DNA of 64,000 nt from Arthrobacter sp. MN05-02 (GCA_004001285.1 AP018697.1:1736001-1800000), one strand, 5' to 3'; numbered from the stretch's first letter, positions 26,049-34,940 are shown. Translations and numbers: made by a program. Notes: generated from the letters alone by a model not told the origin.

Positions 26049-27164
26049 TCAGGTCCAGTAGAGGAGCCGAGCAGCCGGGAGGCGCCGGTCCAGCTCCTCC
26101 GTGAACCACTCGCGCATCTCCTGCATGGTCTGCTTCGGGTACACGTACTTCACGCCGCCGAACTTCGAGCGCTTCTGGCTCCGCAGGTCCTCGTCCATCT
26201 CGAGCTTGGTCCTGGGATACCAGCCCAGCAGCACCTCCTTGCTCGCGGGGGTGAAGCGGTGCGTGATGATCTCTGCCGTGAGATCGAGGTCGCCGATACC
26301 GGCGACTGCCGCGGCGACGTCGTCCAGCAGCGCGCCGTACTGCTCCCGCCAGCCGGGGACGGGCATGATCGGGGCGATCGTCAGACCCACCCGGTAGCCG
26401 GCCGTCGCGACCGCACGGAGCGCGGCGAGCCGCGCCGGCATCCGCGCGGTCCCACCCTCGAAACGGTTGGCGACCTCCGTGGCATTGACCGAGAAGCGGA
26501 TCCGGGTCCTGCCTGAGTGGTCGAGGCCGACGAGCTCGCCGACGTCGTCGAACTTCGTGGTGAACCGCACCTGCACATCGCTCCCGAACTCACCTGCCCC
26601 GACGCGCGAGATCGCGGCGGCGAGCGAGCCGGTCACACTCTCGATCCCGAGCGGATCGGTGTAGCAGGACAGCTCGAACGTCGTGCCCTCGTCGCCGCGC
26701 TCGAGGGTGCCACGTGTGACCGACCCTCTGCCGACGGAGGTGCGTATGCCGTCCAGCACGTCGTCGATGTTCGCGTACACGCGGGTCACCGGCGGCCCCT
26801 GCAATGATCCGGCCAGGTAACAGTACTGGCAGTGAGCGGGGCACCCCTTCGCGAGGTCGATCCGCCAGTCGGCACTCGGCGGGATCGGCTGCGGCTTCAG
26901 CGCGCTCGGAGGTGCGACGACGACCGCGAGGGTGTTCTTCGCGGATGCGTAGGTCTCGCGCTCCGTGGCACCCCGGAGGCCCGTCAGCGCATTCCCGGGC
27001 AGGACCCGGATGTCGTCGACTCCTGCGCGCTCACATCGCCTGATGATCTCGGCGGTGTGCGGTAGATCGGCTGCGGCCCGGGTGATCATCACGTGTCTGG
27101 GCACCCACAGACGGGTCGGAGAGATGGTGGTCAGGTCCAGTTGCCGGGGTGTTGTCATCACCAT
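26049..27164 (-). CDS. SPL-family radical SAM protein (spore photoproduct lyase-like)
   Basis: A 371-residue radical-SAM enzyme. The cluster motif is CPAHCQYC (Cys108, 112, 115; spacing CxxxCxxC), preceded by IDLAKG, and followed by ELSCYTDPLGIE, RFTTKFDDVGELVG, RFSVNATEVANRFEGGT and YRVGLTIAPIMPVPGW, as in SplB-like proteins. Spore photoproduct lyase repairs the UV thymine dimer of spores; actinobacteria that do not form endospores carry relatives whose substrate is unknown, so repair is only a possibility. Start is ATG 27164 or ATG 27158; an inverted repeat straddles them. It is divergent from the tandem hydrolase. Confidence 0.8.
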   Translation of the reverse strand: MVMTTPRQLDLTTISPTRLWVPRHVMITRAAADLPHTAEIIRRCERAGVDDIRVLPGNALTGLRGATERETYASAKNTLAVVVAPPSALKPQPIPPSADWRIDLAKGCPAHCQYCYLAGSLQGPPVTRVYANIDDVLDGIRTSVGRGSVTRGTLERGDEGTTFELSCYTDPLGIESVTGSLAAAISRVGAGEFGSDVQVRFTTKFDDVGELVGLDHSGRTRIRFSVNATEVANRFEGGTARMPARLAALRAVATAGYRVGLTIAPIMPVPGWREQYGALLDDVAAAVAGIGDLDLTAEIITHRFTPASKEVLLGWYPRTKLEMDEDLRSQKRSKFGGVKYVYPKQTMQEMREWFTEELDRRLPAARLLYWT

Positions 27165-27173
27165 GTACAACAC
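27149..27173. promoter_or_regulatory. Inverted repeat overlapping the radical-SAM start codon
   Basis: GTGTTGT (27149-27155) and ACAACAC (27167-27173) are perfect inverted copies with 11 bp between them; the candidate ATG codons lie inside. It could be an operator or a start-site hairpin. No matching regulator is encoded nearby. Confidence 0.4.
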
Positions 27174-27671
27174 ACTGAACGGCAGGTATGTTCCGCCCGG
27201 CGGCGGGCGCCGAGTCATTCCTGTGGGCCGGAATCGGTCGCGTCACTGCTGTGCGGTCGTGCCGTGTTCCTCCACCCGGAAGCGTCCGGGTGGAGGCGAT
27301 GAGCGCGACGTCCATTGGAGGACAGGCTGGACACGTGCCTGGTCCGGGCGGACGCCCCCGAATCACCTGGGCGACCCCTGGCCGCCGTGATCGACGACCT
27401 CCGCCCGAGGAGGGTCGGCGCCACGGCGACGACGCACCCTCCCACGCCCAGGAGTTACGATAAGCAACAACATCAGTGGTGACACGATCAGCGGCAACAC
27501 CCCTGCCTGGAGCACGCTCGTGCGGAATCCGCCCCGGCAGGCCTGCGCGTCGACCGGCATTCCGGACGGCACCGGTCCCGTGATCACACCGGATGTACCT
27601 GTCCGTTCGATCTCGGACGGGTGCGTCGGCACCACCCTGCCGCCGTTCCACCCCCAGCCGAGGACGTGCCT
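27174..27671. other. Divergent intergenic region of about 500 bp with a perfect hairpin
   Basis: No gene supported. CCTCCACCCGGA (27269-27280) pairs perfectly with TCCGGGTGGAGG (27285-27296) around a 4-nt loop. This is terminator-like although no gene ends here. The promoters of both flanking genes must lie in this stretch; I see no confident -35/-10 pair for either. Confidence 0.4.
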
Positions 27672-29552
27672 TTGAGCGATACCGCGACCAGCGACGGCCC
27701 CGACGCCGACGGAATCTTCCAGGCAGTGCGGTCGTCCGTGCGCACTCCGATCTCGACCGGCGTACGGTTCGACCTCGGCCGGGACGACGACGGTGCCCCG
27801 GTCTTCTTCCGCGACACGCGCACACTGCAGACGTCCCTTCTCGCCGGCACCGGCAAATCCTTCGCGCTGTCCTGCCGCCTGCACCACGCCCGCGCAGCTC
27901 GCAGTCCACGTTCCACCGGTGACGAGGCCCGCCCCGTCTTCGTGCTGGTGCACGGCATCGGGATGTCGCACCGCTACTTCGCGCGGCTGGAGGCCGAACT
28001 GCTGCCGCACGGCGACGTCGTCGTGCTCGACCTTCCGGGCTTCGGGGGAACCCCCAGACCACCCGGGCAGCTCGGCGTGGCCGACTACGCGACGGTCGTC
28101 GCCGACAGTCTGGAGCAGGCGGACATCACCTCGTGCATCGTGATCGGGCATTCCATGGGCGCTCAGTTCGTCACCGAACTCGCCCTGCGACGCCCCGACC
28201 TCGTCCGCGCCGTCGTGCTGATCGGACCGGTCACGGATACGGACCGCCCGTCCGCGCTGCGGAATGCCAGGGCCCTGGCCGTCGACACCCTGCTGGAACG
28301 GCCGGTCACGAATCTCCTGGTCGGCGCGGCCTACCTGCAGTGCGGGATCCGCTGGTACCGGACCGAGCTACCCGTGATGCTCGGCTACCGGCTGGACGAC
28401 AGGCTCGCCGACGTTCCTCAGCCGGTCCTGGTCCTGCGGGGATCCCTCGATCCGATCGCCGGCCGGCGATGGTGCCGGCACCTCGCCCGGGTGGCCCGGG
28501 ACGGTCGTCTCGTCGAGGTCCCCGGCCAACCCCATGCCGTACACCGCGCAGGTGCGGTGATCGTCGCCGACGCGATCCTGGGATTCGCCGAGAGGCTTCC
28601 TGCACCGTCGGCCGGGACCCGGGACACTGCGCAGCAGCAGGACCGCGGAATCGCGCAGCCTGCATCGTCGGTGCAACCGTCGGCGCCGGCATCCACGCCA
28701 TCATCCACGCCGAACTGGCATGGGATCACCGTGGGCGATCGCCAGTGCCGTGCGCACCTCATCGAGCACCAGCCGGGACACCTGGGGGCGAACGAGGATC
28801 CCGCCGGCGCGGGCGCACCTTCACCCCACCCGGTTCCTGTGTTCGTCCTGATCCACGGCATCGGCATGTCCCACCGGTACTTCCTCCGGCTGGGGCGACA
28901 GCTCTCCCGTGCGGGCAGCGTGCTCCTCATCGACCTGCCGGGCTACGGGTGGACCCGCCGCCCGGCCCGGGAGGCCACCAACCCGGCCAACGCCGAGCTC
29001 CTCGCCGACCTTCTCGACGGGATGGGAATCTCCTCCTGCGTCGTCGTGGGGCATTCCATGGGTGTACAGACGGCGACGGAACTGGCGATCCAGCGGCCCG
29101 ACCTCGTCTCCCACGTCGTTCTCATCGGAGCGGCCGTCGATGCGCTCCGCCGGACCGTGCCCCAGCAGGCGCTGACCCTCGGGCTGAACTCCGTGCTCGA
29201 GAAACCGGTGCTGAACACCCTGCAGTTCCTCGACGTCCTGCGGTGCGGTCCCCGCTGGTACCTGTCGGAACTGTCCGTCGCGATGGACTACCGGCTGGAA
29301 GAGCGCCTGCCCCGTGCAACCCAGCCGGTTCTCGTCCTGCGCGGGTCCCGGGACCTCGTCGCAGGAACGCGCTGGTCACGCAGTCTTGCCGACTCCTCAC
29401 GCAACGGTGTCCTGGCCGTGGTCGCCGGAGCTCCGCACGCCGTCCATCACAGTTCACCGGGGATCGTCGCGGCGCACATCATGTCCTTCCTCGCCGGAGC
29501 GGTACCCGCGGGAGCGGGAATCCGAGGGAAGGGGCGCGTCCTCGTGCCCTGA
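27672..29552 (+). CDS. Protein with two tandem alpha/beta hydrolase domains
   Basis: A single 626-residue chain with two complete alpha/beta hydrolase folds. Domain 1 has the oxyanion-hole HGIGMSHRYF (about 94-103), nucleophile elbow GHSMG (Ser161), LVLRGSLDPIAG (acid) and GQPHAVHRA (His). Domain 2 repeats these: HGIGMSHRYF (395-404), GHSMG (Ser462), LVLRGSRDLVAG and GAPHAVHHS. A linker of about 80 residues rich in Gln, Pro, Ser and Thr separates them. The domains are clear duplicates but diverged. Substrate unknown. TTG 27672 is the best start (CGAGGA 7 nt upstream); GTG 27666 or GTG 27621 are alternatives. No signal peptide. Confidence 0.8.
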   Translation: MSDTATSDGPDADGIFQAVRSSVRTPISTGVRFDLGRDDDGAPVFFRDTRTLQTSLLAGTGKSFALSCRLHHARAARSPRSTGDEARPVFVLVHGIGMSHRYFARLEAELLPHGDVVVLDLPGFGGTPRPPGQLGVADYATVVADSLEQADITSCIVIGHSMGAQFVTELALRRPDLVRAVVLIGPVTDTDRPSALRNARALAVDTLLERPVTNLLVGAAYLQCGIRWYRTELPVMLGYRLDDRLADVPQPVLVLRGSLDPIAGRRWCRHLARVARDGRLVEVPGQPHAVHRAGAVIVADAILGFAERLPAPSAGTRDTAQQQDRGIAQPASSVQPSAPASTPSSTPNWHGITVGDRQCRAHLIEHQPGHLGANEDPAGAGAPSPHPVPVFVLIHGIGMSHRYFLRLGRQLSRAGSVLLIDLPGYGWTRRPAREATNPANAELLADLLDGMGISSCVVVGHSMGVQTATELAIQRPDLVSHVVLIGAAVDALRRTVPQQALTLGLNSVLEKPVLNTLQFLDVLRCGPRWYLSELSVAMDYRLEERLPRATQPVLVLRGSRDLVAGTRWSRSLADSSRNGVLAVVAGAPHAVHHSSPGIVAAHIMSFLAGAVPAGAGIRGKGRVLVP

Positions 29553-29586
29553 CGGGGGCCACCCTGACCCGGTAGCCTGTCCCGCA

Positions 29587-29815
29587 TTGCCCAGCAGATC
29601 CGGGAATGCCGGCATCGCGGTCCGCGACCTCCACGCGGCCATCGCTTCCCTCACCGACCTCGGGCTCGCCGTCGTCGACCGTGACACGGTCAGTGGCGGG
29701 TGGCCCGACACCGCCGTCGGCCTCGACGGGAATCACGCCGGGATCGCCATGCTGCGGACGGCGACGGCCGCCTCGAGCTCTTCGAGTGCACCCGTCCCCA
29801 CGAGATCGGCGTGCA
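29587..29815 (+). pseudogene. Remnant of a glyoxalase/VOC-superfamily gene
   Basis: The first frame reads NAGIAVRDLHAAIASLTDLG and NHAGIAMLRT, a typical VOC first beta-alpha-beta unit. At about 29756-29762 the reading frame changes and continues with DGDGRLELFECTRP, again VOC-like, before homology ends near 29815. So it is both frameshifted and truncated (about 75 codons of a usual 120-130). TAGCCT at 29570-29580 may be the leftover -10 box. Unlike the other frameshifted genes here, the 3' half is missing, so decay is more likely than sequencing error. Confidence 0.6.
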
Positions 29816-29938
29816 CCGCGCGCCTCCTCGGTGGACGGCATCGACGGGGCACCGGATGCCGACGGAGCAGGAAGGTGTGGCCGGTCGGGCGGCGACTCTC
29901 GGTAGGCTGGAGGGGTAACCGCTACCCAGGAGGACCAC

Positions 29939-31240
29939 GTGGGCATTACACCCGAAGATGAAGTTGTCAGGATCTGCCAGGAACTGATCCGTTTCAATAC
30001 CTCGAACTTCGGGGACAACGTCGGCCCGGGGGAGAGGAAGGCCGCCGAGTACACGGCAGGGCTCATCGAGGAGGTGGGGCTGTCCACGCAGATCTTCGAA
30101 GCCGCGCCAGGTCGGGCATCCGTCGTCGCCCGCATGGAGGGCTCGGATCCGTCGCTGCCCGCGCTGGTAGTGCACGGTCACCTCGACGTCGTGCCGGCGC
30201 AGAAGGAGGACTGGACCGTCGACCCCTTCGGCGGCGAGGAGAAGGACGGCCTGATCTGGGGGCGCGGCGCCGTGGACATGAAGGACATGGACGCCATGAT
30301 CCTGTCCGTCCTGCGGTCCATGCAGCGTGACGGCATCAAGCCGCAGCGCGACCTCATCTTCGGTTTCTTCGCGGACGAGGAAGCCGGAGGAGCCTATGGA
30401 GCATCCTGGCTGGTGGACAACAAGCCGGAGGTCTTCGAGGGGGCGGCCGAAGCCATCTCCGAGGTCGGTGGCTTCTCCGCGACCATCGGCGGCCAGCGCA
30501 CGTACCTCCTGCAGACGGCCGAGAAGGGCATCTCCTGGCTGCGGCTCGTGGCCCACGGGCGCGCCGGCCACGGCTCGCAGATCAACACCGACAACGCCGT
30601 GACGGCGCTCGCACGCGCCGTGACGCGCATCGGGGAGTACCGCTGGCCCATCGAGCTGACGCCCACCACGCGCCAGTTCCTCGACGGTGTCACCGAGCTG
30701 ACCGGCGTCGAGTTCGATCCCGACAACCCCGACGTGCTTCTGAAGGAACTCGGTACCGTGGCGCGCTTCGTCGGTGCGACCCTGCAGAACACCGCGAACC
30801 CCACCGTCCTCAAGAGCGGGTACAAGCACAACGTGATCCCGGGCACCGCCGAGGCCCTCATCGACGTGCGCACGCTACCCGGACAGCAGGACCAGGTCCT
30901 CGAGATCATCCGGGGCCTCGCAGGCGAAGGCGTCGACGTGACCTACGAGCACAAGGACACCTCGCTCGAGGTCCCGTTCGCGGGCAACCTCGTGGACTCG
31001 ATGATCGATGCCCTGCACGCCGAGGATCCGGGCGCCACGGTGCTGCCCTACACTCTCTCGGGCGGCACGGACAACAAGTCGCTCAGCCGCCTCGGCATCA
31101 CCGGCTACGGCTTCGCCCCGTTGCAGCTGCCCGACGAGCTCGACTTCACCGGCATGTTCCACGGTGTCGACGAACGCGTCCCGGCCGACTCCCTCCGCTT
31201 CGGCGCCACAGTGCTCGCCCGCCTGCTGACCACCTACTGA
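29939..31240 (+). CDS. M20-family metallo-hydrolase (peptidase/deacylase)
   Basis: A 433-residue dinuclear zinc hydrolase of the M20/M25/M40 (ArgE/DapE/CPG2) family. Metal and catalytic sites: VVHGHLDVVPA (His, Asp), GRGAVDMKDMDAM (Asp), FFADEEAGGAYGA (catalytic Glu and Glu ligand) and a C-terminal MFHGVDERVP (His). The dimerisation domain (GRAGHGSQINTDNAV) is inserted in the middle. Substrate may be a dipeptide or N-acyl amino acid; the family does not allow a firm choice. GTG 29939 has CCAGGAGG 8 nt upstream. The acyl-CoA dehydrogenase gene follows after 15 bp, so they are co-transcribed. Confidence 0.88.
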   Translation: MGITPEDEVVRICQELIRFNTSNFGDNVGPGERKAAEYTAGLIEEVGLSTQIFEAAPGRASVVARMEGSDPSLPALVVHGHLDVVPAQKEDWTVDPFGGEEKDGLIWGRGAVDMKDMDAMILSVLRSMQRDGIKPQRDLIFGFFADEEAGGAYGASWLVDNKPEVFEGAAEAISEVGGFSATIGGQRTYLLQTAEKGISWLRLVAHGRAGHGSQINTDNAVTALARAVTRIGEYRWPIELTPTTRQFLDGVTELTGVEFDPDNPDVLLKELGTVARFVGATLQNTANPTVLKSGYKHNVIPGTAEALIDVRTLPGQQDQVLEIIRGLAGEGVDVTYEHKDTSLEVPFAGNLVDSMIDALHAEDPGATVLPYTLSGGTDNKSLSRLGITGYGFAPLQLPDELDFTGMFHGVDERVPADSLRFGATVLARLLTTY

Positions 31241-31255
31241 GCAGCGGAGAGCGGG

Positions 31256-32419
31256 ATGACGACGGCGGACCGGTTCGCCCACCTGTCCGAGGCGATGCTG
31301 GGGCGGTTCAGGGAACGGGCCGCGGGCTATGACGCGGCCAACGCGTTCTTCCACGAGGACTTCGAGGAGCTCGTGGACTCCGGCTACCTCCGGATGCTGG
31401 TCGAGACACCGCCCGGCGACGGCGGTGGGATGGGCAGGGCCGCGGCCGCGCAGCGGGTGCTTGCCGCAGCCGCCCCCGCGACCGCGCTGGGCGTGAACAT
31501 GCACCTCGTCTGGACGGCCGTGGCGGGCCTGCTCGCCGACCGCGGGGATGCCTCGCTCCAGTTCGTCCTCGACGAGGCGGCCGGGGCCGAGGTGTTCGCC
31601 TTCGGGGTCTCGGAACCGGGCAACGACGCCGTCCTGTTCGACTCCCTGACGCGCGTGGAAAGGCTCGACGACGGGGTCCTCAGCTATACGGGCACCAAGG
31701 TGTTCACGAGCCTCTCCCCGGTGTGGACCCGACTCGGGATCTTCGGCCGGCTCGAGGGACTCGACGGCAGCGACGACGTGATCCTCCACGCCTTCGTCCC
31801 CCGCGGCACCCCCGGCGTGGACACCGTGCAGGACTGGGACCCGGTGGGGATGCGGGCCACGCAGTCGAACACCACGCGGCTGACCGACGTCCGCGTGCCG
31901 CCCGACGCCGTCTTCCGGCAGCTACCCGTGGGCCCCAATGCGGACCCGCTGGTCTTCGGCATCTTCGCCGCCTTCGAGACACTGATCGGCGCGGTCTACC
32001 TCGGGATCGCCGACCGCGCGCTCGACCTGGCCGCGGAATCCCTCGCAGCGCGCCGGAGCCACGTCGCAGGCCGCACCCTGTCCGACGATCCCGTGCTGAG
32101 GAATCTCCTGGCGGGCGTCGCGATGCAGCGGGCGGGCGCGGAGGCCGAACTCCGCAGCGTCACGCAGGATCTCGACGGCCGCACGGGCGAGGCGTCCCAG
32201 TGGTTCGCACGCCTCGTGACCCTCAAGACGCACGCGGTCGACGCGGCGGTCGCGGCGACGTCAGCCGCACTGCATGTCGGAGGCGGATCGGGCTTCTCCG
32301 CGTCGTCGGAAGTGGCGAGGCTGCACCGGGACGCCCTGGCCGGACAGTTCCATCCCTCGACCCGGGAATCCGCGCGGGCAACGGTCGCTACGGCCCTGCT
32401 CGGCCCACCGACCGCCTAG
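31256..32419 (+). CDS. Acyl-CoA dehydrogenase-family protein
   Basis: A 387-residue flavoprotein of the acyl-CoA dehydrogenase fold. Features: an N-terminal helical domain, the substrate/flavin loop VFAFGVSEPGNDAVLF, the beta-domain SYTGTKVFTSLSPVW, MRATQSNTTRLTDVRVP, and a C-terminal helical bundle ending in ALHVGGGSGFSASSEVARLHRD. Compared with classical FadE proteins it lacks the usual catalytic Glu context I would expect, and it resembles the subgroup related to DszC/monooxygenase-like ACADs. Role uncertain. Start ATG 31256 follows CGGAGAGCGGG. Confidence 0.82.
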   Translation: MTTADRFAHLSEAMLGRFRERAAGYDAANAFFHEDFEELVDSGYLRMLVETPPGDGGGMGRAAAAQRVLAAAAPATALGVNMHLVWTAVAGLLADRGDASLQFVLDEAAGAEVFAFGVSEPGNDAVLFDSLTRVERLDDGVLSYTGTKVFTSLSPVWTRLGIFGRLEGLDGSDDVILHAFVPRGTPGVDTVQDWDPVGMRATQSNTTRLTDVRVPPDAVFRQLPVGPNADPLVFGIFAAFETLIGAVYLGIADRALDLAAESLAARRSHVAGRTLSDDPVLRNLLAGVAMQRAGAEAELRSVTQDLDGRTGEASQWFARLVTLKTHAVDAAVAATSAALHVGGGSGFSASSEVARLHRDALAGQFHPSTRESARATVATALLGPPTA

Positions 32420-32459
32420 GCGCTGCCCGGGCGTTCGGGACCCCGTCCCGGTCGCGGCG

Positions 32460-32693
32460 TCACGCCGTGCGTTCCACGCGCAGCACTTTCCGTCGGAGCC
32501 AGTAGCGCCTGCTGCCGCCCAGGTAGATGCAGCTGCGTTCGAGTTCCCACTTGCCGTACTCGGCATGCTCGGTGAGGAGTTTGCGCGCGGCCGGCAGGGG
32601 TTCACCCGCGTTGACGGTCAGCACCAGGTACTCGTACTGGCGCCCGTAGTCGCGCTGTCGGACGGCGGTCGCGTTCAGAAAATGTTCTCGCAT
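32460..32693 (-). CDS. DUF5703 family small protein
   Basis: A 77-residue basic protein: MREHFLNATAVRQRDYGRQY, then EYLVLTVNAGEPLPAARKLL, EYGKWELERSCIYLGGSRRYWLRRKV. The pattern EY..L.V..GE....AR..L..HAEYGKWEL..S.IY.GG.RR.WLRR is that of DUF5703, widespread in actinobacteria and of unknown function. ATG 32693 has GGAAGGAT directly upstream. Divergent from the acidic protein gene with a 41-bp gap. Confidence 0.8.
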   Translation of the reverse strand: MREHFLNATAVRQRDYGRQYEYLVLTVNAGEPLPAARKLLTEHAEYGKWELERSCIYLGGSRRYWLRRKVLRVERTA

Positions 32694-32734
32694 ATCCTTC
32701 CAATTCTGCCCACTTTACCGATAACGTCTAATCC

Positions 32735-33022
32735 ATGAGCATAGATCCGCGTGTCGCGCTCCAGTCCCTCGTGACGGCCCTCGAAGAACACCTTGCGGCG
32801 TCGGCATCACGACGGCGGGAGGATGACCCGGCGGTCGAAGCGGCCTATCTGGGCATCGCGGACGCGTTCGAAGCCTATGAGGAAGCTCTGTACGACGCCT
32901 TCGGGGAAGTGACACCGCTCGAGATCTACGAGGAGTCCGACGACGACGAGGAGGGCGGGGACGACGATCCGGAGGATGCGGACTACGCGTCCGACCTCGT
33001 CGAAGCCGAAGTGGAGCACTGA
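32735..33022 (+). CDS. Small acidic protein of unknown function
   Basis: A 95-residue protein, helical in the first 60 residues (ALQSLVTALEEHLAASASRR, AYLGIADAFEAYEEALYDAF) and then a very acidic tail (EESDDDEEGGDDDPEDADYA). Orthologues in Arthrobacter are sometimes labelled primosomal protein, but nothing in the sequence supports this. TAACGT (32722-32727) is 7 nt before the ATG and there is no Shine-Dalgarno, suggesting a leaderless mRNA. Confidence 0.7.
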   Translation: MSIDPRVALQSLVTALEEHLAASASRRREDDPAVEAAYLGIADAFEAYEEALYDAFGEVTPLEIYEESDDDEEGGDDDPEDADYASDLVEAEVEH

Positions 33023-33106
33023 CCGGCGGCCGACCCGGAACGTCCTAACCCCGTCGATCGGAGCAGTTCCCGGGGCGGACCTGCCGCTTCCCGCACTCGG
33101 ACCGAG

Positions 33107-34042
33107 TCAGCCCTGCAGTACCGATACCTCGTCGAGCACTTCCGCGATGGGCTCCGCCACAGGAGCCCCACTGGTCTGCAGGATCTCCTTGAGCTGCTGG
33201 GCGGTGCGTGCCCCGACGATGGCGGAGGCCACACCCGGCCGGTGCAGGAGCCACCGCAGGGCGAGTTCGTGCGGTTGGAGATCCAGTCCCCGTGACGCCG
33301 TGCAGAGCGCCTCGGTGATGCGCTGGGGCTTGCCCGAGAGGTAGGGCTCGACATAGGGCGCCCACACGTCCGAGGCTCCACGGGATTCGGAGGGGATCCT
33401 GCCGCGATACTTTCCGGTCAGCACGCCCCGACCCAGCGGCCCCCAGGCCAGGATGGCAGCGCCGAACGCCTCCGCTGAGGGAAGGACATCCCGCTCGGCA
33501 CCACGGCTCAGCAGCGAGTACTCGACGTCGTTCGCGACGAGCGGGAACGACGCCGTCGCCGCAGCGCGCGCGAACTCCCAGCCCGAGTAGTTCGACACCC
33601 CGACGTATCGCGCACGTCCTGTTCCGTAGGCGGACTCGAGGGCACTGAGGGTCTCCTGCAGCGGGACCGCGGCGTCGGGGGAGGGCGCCAGCCAGAGATC
33701 GACGTGGTCGGTGCCGAGCAGCGACAGCGAGGCGTCCAGCGAGTCCAGGAGCCCGCGGCGCGAGGCGTCAAGGCGCCGGCTGCCGGAGCGGGTCGTGCCA
33801 CCCTGCACCACCACCACGAGTTCGGAGCGGGCCACGGTGTCACCGATGAAGCTGCCCAGCATGGCCTCGGCCTGACCTTCGCCGTAACGGGCTGCAGTCT
33901 CGACGAGCGTGCCGCCGGCTTCGGTGAAGATGCGGAGCTGCTCGCGGGCGGCCTCCTCGCTGACCTCCTGGCCCCAGTTCATGGTGCCGAGTCCCAGAGC
34001 CGAGACCGTCAGTCCGCTCGCTCCCACGTTTCGCCGTTGCAT
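33107..34042 (-). CDS. Aldo/keto reductase-fold protein with a degenerate catalytic tetrad
   Basis: A 311-residue TIM-barrel of the AKR family (RRNVGASGLTVSALGLGTMNWG at the start, GVSNYSGWEFARA, LAWGPLGRGVLTGKY, IVGARTAQQL at the NADP site). The four catalytic residues of the family are Asp, Tyr, Lys and His. Here the Asp position is Glu48 (TLVETAARYG), Tyr53 is kept, the Lys position is Gln80 (VVVVQGG) and the His position is Pro120 (DLWLAPSPD). Reductase activity is therefore doubtful, although the cofactor region looks normal. TAGGCT lies 7 nt before the ATG, so the transcript is probably leaderless. Divergent from uppP by 50 bp. Confidence 0.85.
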   Translation of the reverse strand: MQRRNVGASGLTVSALGLGTMNWGQEVSEEAAREQLRIFTEAGGTLVETAARYGEGQAEAMLGSFIGDTVARSELVVVVQGGTTRSGSRRLDASRRGLLDSLDASLSLLGTDHVDLWLAPSPDAAVPLQETLSALESAYGTGRARYVGVSNYSGWEFARAAATASFPLVANDVEYSLLSRGAERDVLPSAEAFGAAILAWGPLGRGVLTGKYRGRIPSESRGASDVWAPYVEPYLSGKPQRITEALCTASRGLDLQPHELALRWLLHRPGVASAIVGARTAQQLKEILQTSGAPVAEPIAEVLDEVSVLQG

Positions 34043-34092
34043 GGAGCCAAGCCTAGAGCCTTCCCTGTGCCGCATGGCTTAGGGTCGTAGAC

Positions 34093-34917
34093 GTGCATTG
34101 GATAGAAGCAGTCATCCTGGGGCTCGTCCAGGGCCTTACCGAGTTCCTACCCATTTCATCGAGCGCGCACCTGCGCGTCGTCGGGGAGCTCCTCCCGAAC
34201 GCGAAGGACCCGGGGGCCGCCTTCACCGCCATCACGCAGCTGGGTACGGAGACCGCCGTCATCGTGTTCTTCTGGCGGGACATCCTGCGCATCATCAAGG
34301 CCTGGTTCGGCGCGCTGAGGGGCACTGTGCCGAGGAACGACCCGGATGCCCGCATGGGGTGGCTGGTGATTCTCGGCAGCGTACCGATCGTGGTACTCGG
34401 CCTGCTGTTCCAGGACCAGATCGAGAGCACGTTCCGCAGCTTGTGGATCGTGGCCACCATGCTGATCGTCTTCGGACTCATCCTCGCCCTGGCGGACCGC
34501 GTGGGCCGTCAGACGCGCGACCTCCAGAGCCTCACCTACCGGCACGGCATCCTCTACGGGCTGGCCCAGGCGATGGCCCTGATCCCGGGCGTGTCGCGGT
34601 CCGGCGGCACGATCACCGCGGGCCTGCTCATGGGGTACACCCGCGAGGCGGCAGCACGGTACTCCTTCCTGCTGGCCATCCCCGCGGTGTTCGGCAGCGG
34701 TGTGTTCCAGCTCGTCAAGAGCTACGACGAGCCGGGGCCCTACGCGCTCCCGGAGACCGCGCTGGCGACGGCCGTGGCCTTTTTCGTCGGTTTCGCGATC
34801 ATCGGCTGGTTCCTGAAGTTCGTCAGCACGCGCGGCTACGGGCTCTTCGTCTGGTACCGCATCCTGCTCGGTCTCGCCCTGTACCTCCTGCTCGGCTTCG
34901 GCGTCATCACCGCCTGA
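34093..34917 (+). CDS. uppP: Undecaprenyl-diphosphatase UppP (BacA)
   Basis: Integral membrane enzyme that dephosphorylates undecaprenyl pyrophosphate to recycle the peptidoglycan lipid carrier; overexpression gives bacitracin resistance in other species. The 274-residue protein has the two family signatures, [13 protein letters not shown] near the N-terminus and [17 protein letters not shown] in the middle, and about eight hydrophobic helices. GTG 34093 gives [14 protein letters not shown], the usual N-terminus. TAGGGT (34080-34085) 7 nt upstream suggests a leaderless start. mshC follows after 23 bp. The order uppP-mshC is kept in mycobacteria. Confidence 0.95.
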   Translation: MHWIEAVILGLVQGLTEFLPISSSAHLRVVGELLPNAKDPGAAFTAITQLGTETAVIVFFWRDILRIIKAWFGALRGTVPRNDPDARMGWLVILGSVPIVVLGLLFQDQIESTFRSLWIVATMLIVFGLILALADRVGRQTRDLQSLTYRHGILYGLAQAMALIPGVSRSGGTITAGLLMGYTREAAARYSFLLAIPAVFGSGVFQLVKSYDEPGPYALPETALATAVAFFVGFAIIGWFLKFVSTRGYGLFVWYRILLGLALYLLLGFGVITA

Positions 34918-34940
34918 CGCCGGGCCGTAAGGTAGAACGT

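Noticed and set aside
27435..27675. Possible small peptide after AGGAG at about 27451 (reads ISNNISGDTISGN)
   Set aside because: The only codon at the right distance is ATA, and the frame has no ATG, GTG or TTG at the position; no homology recognised.
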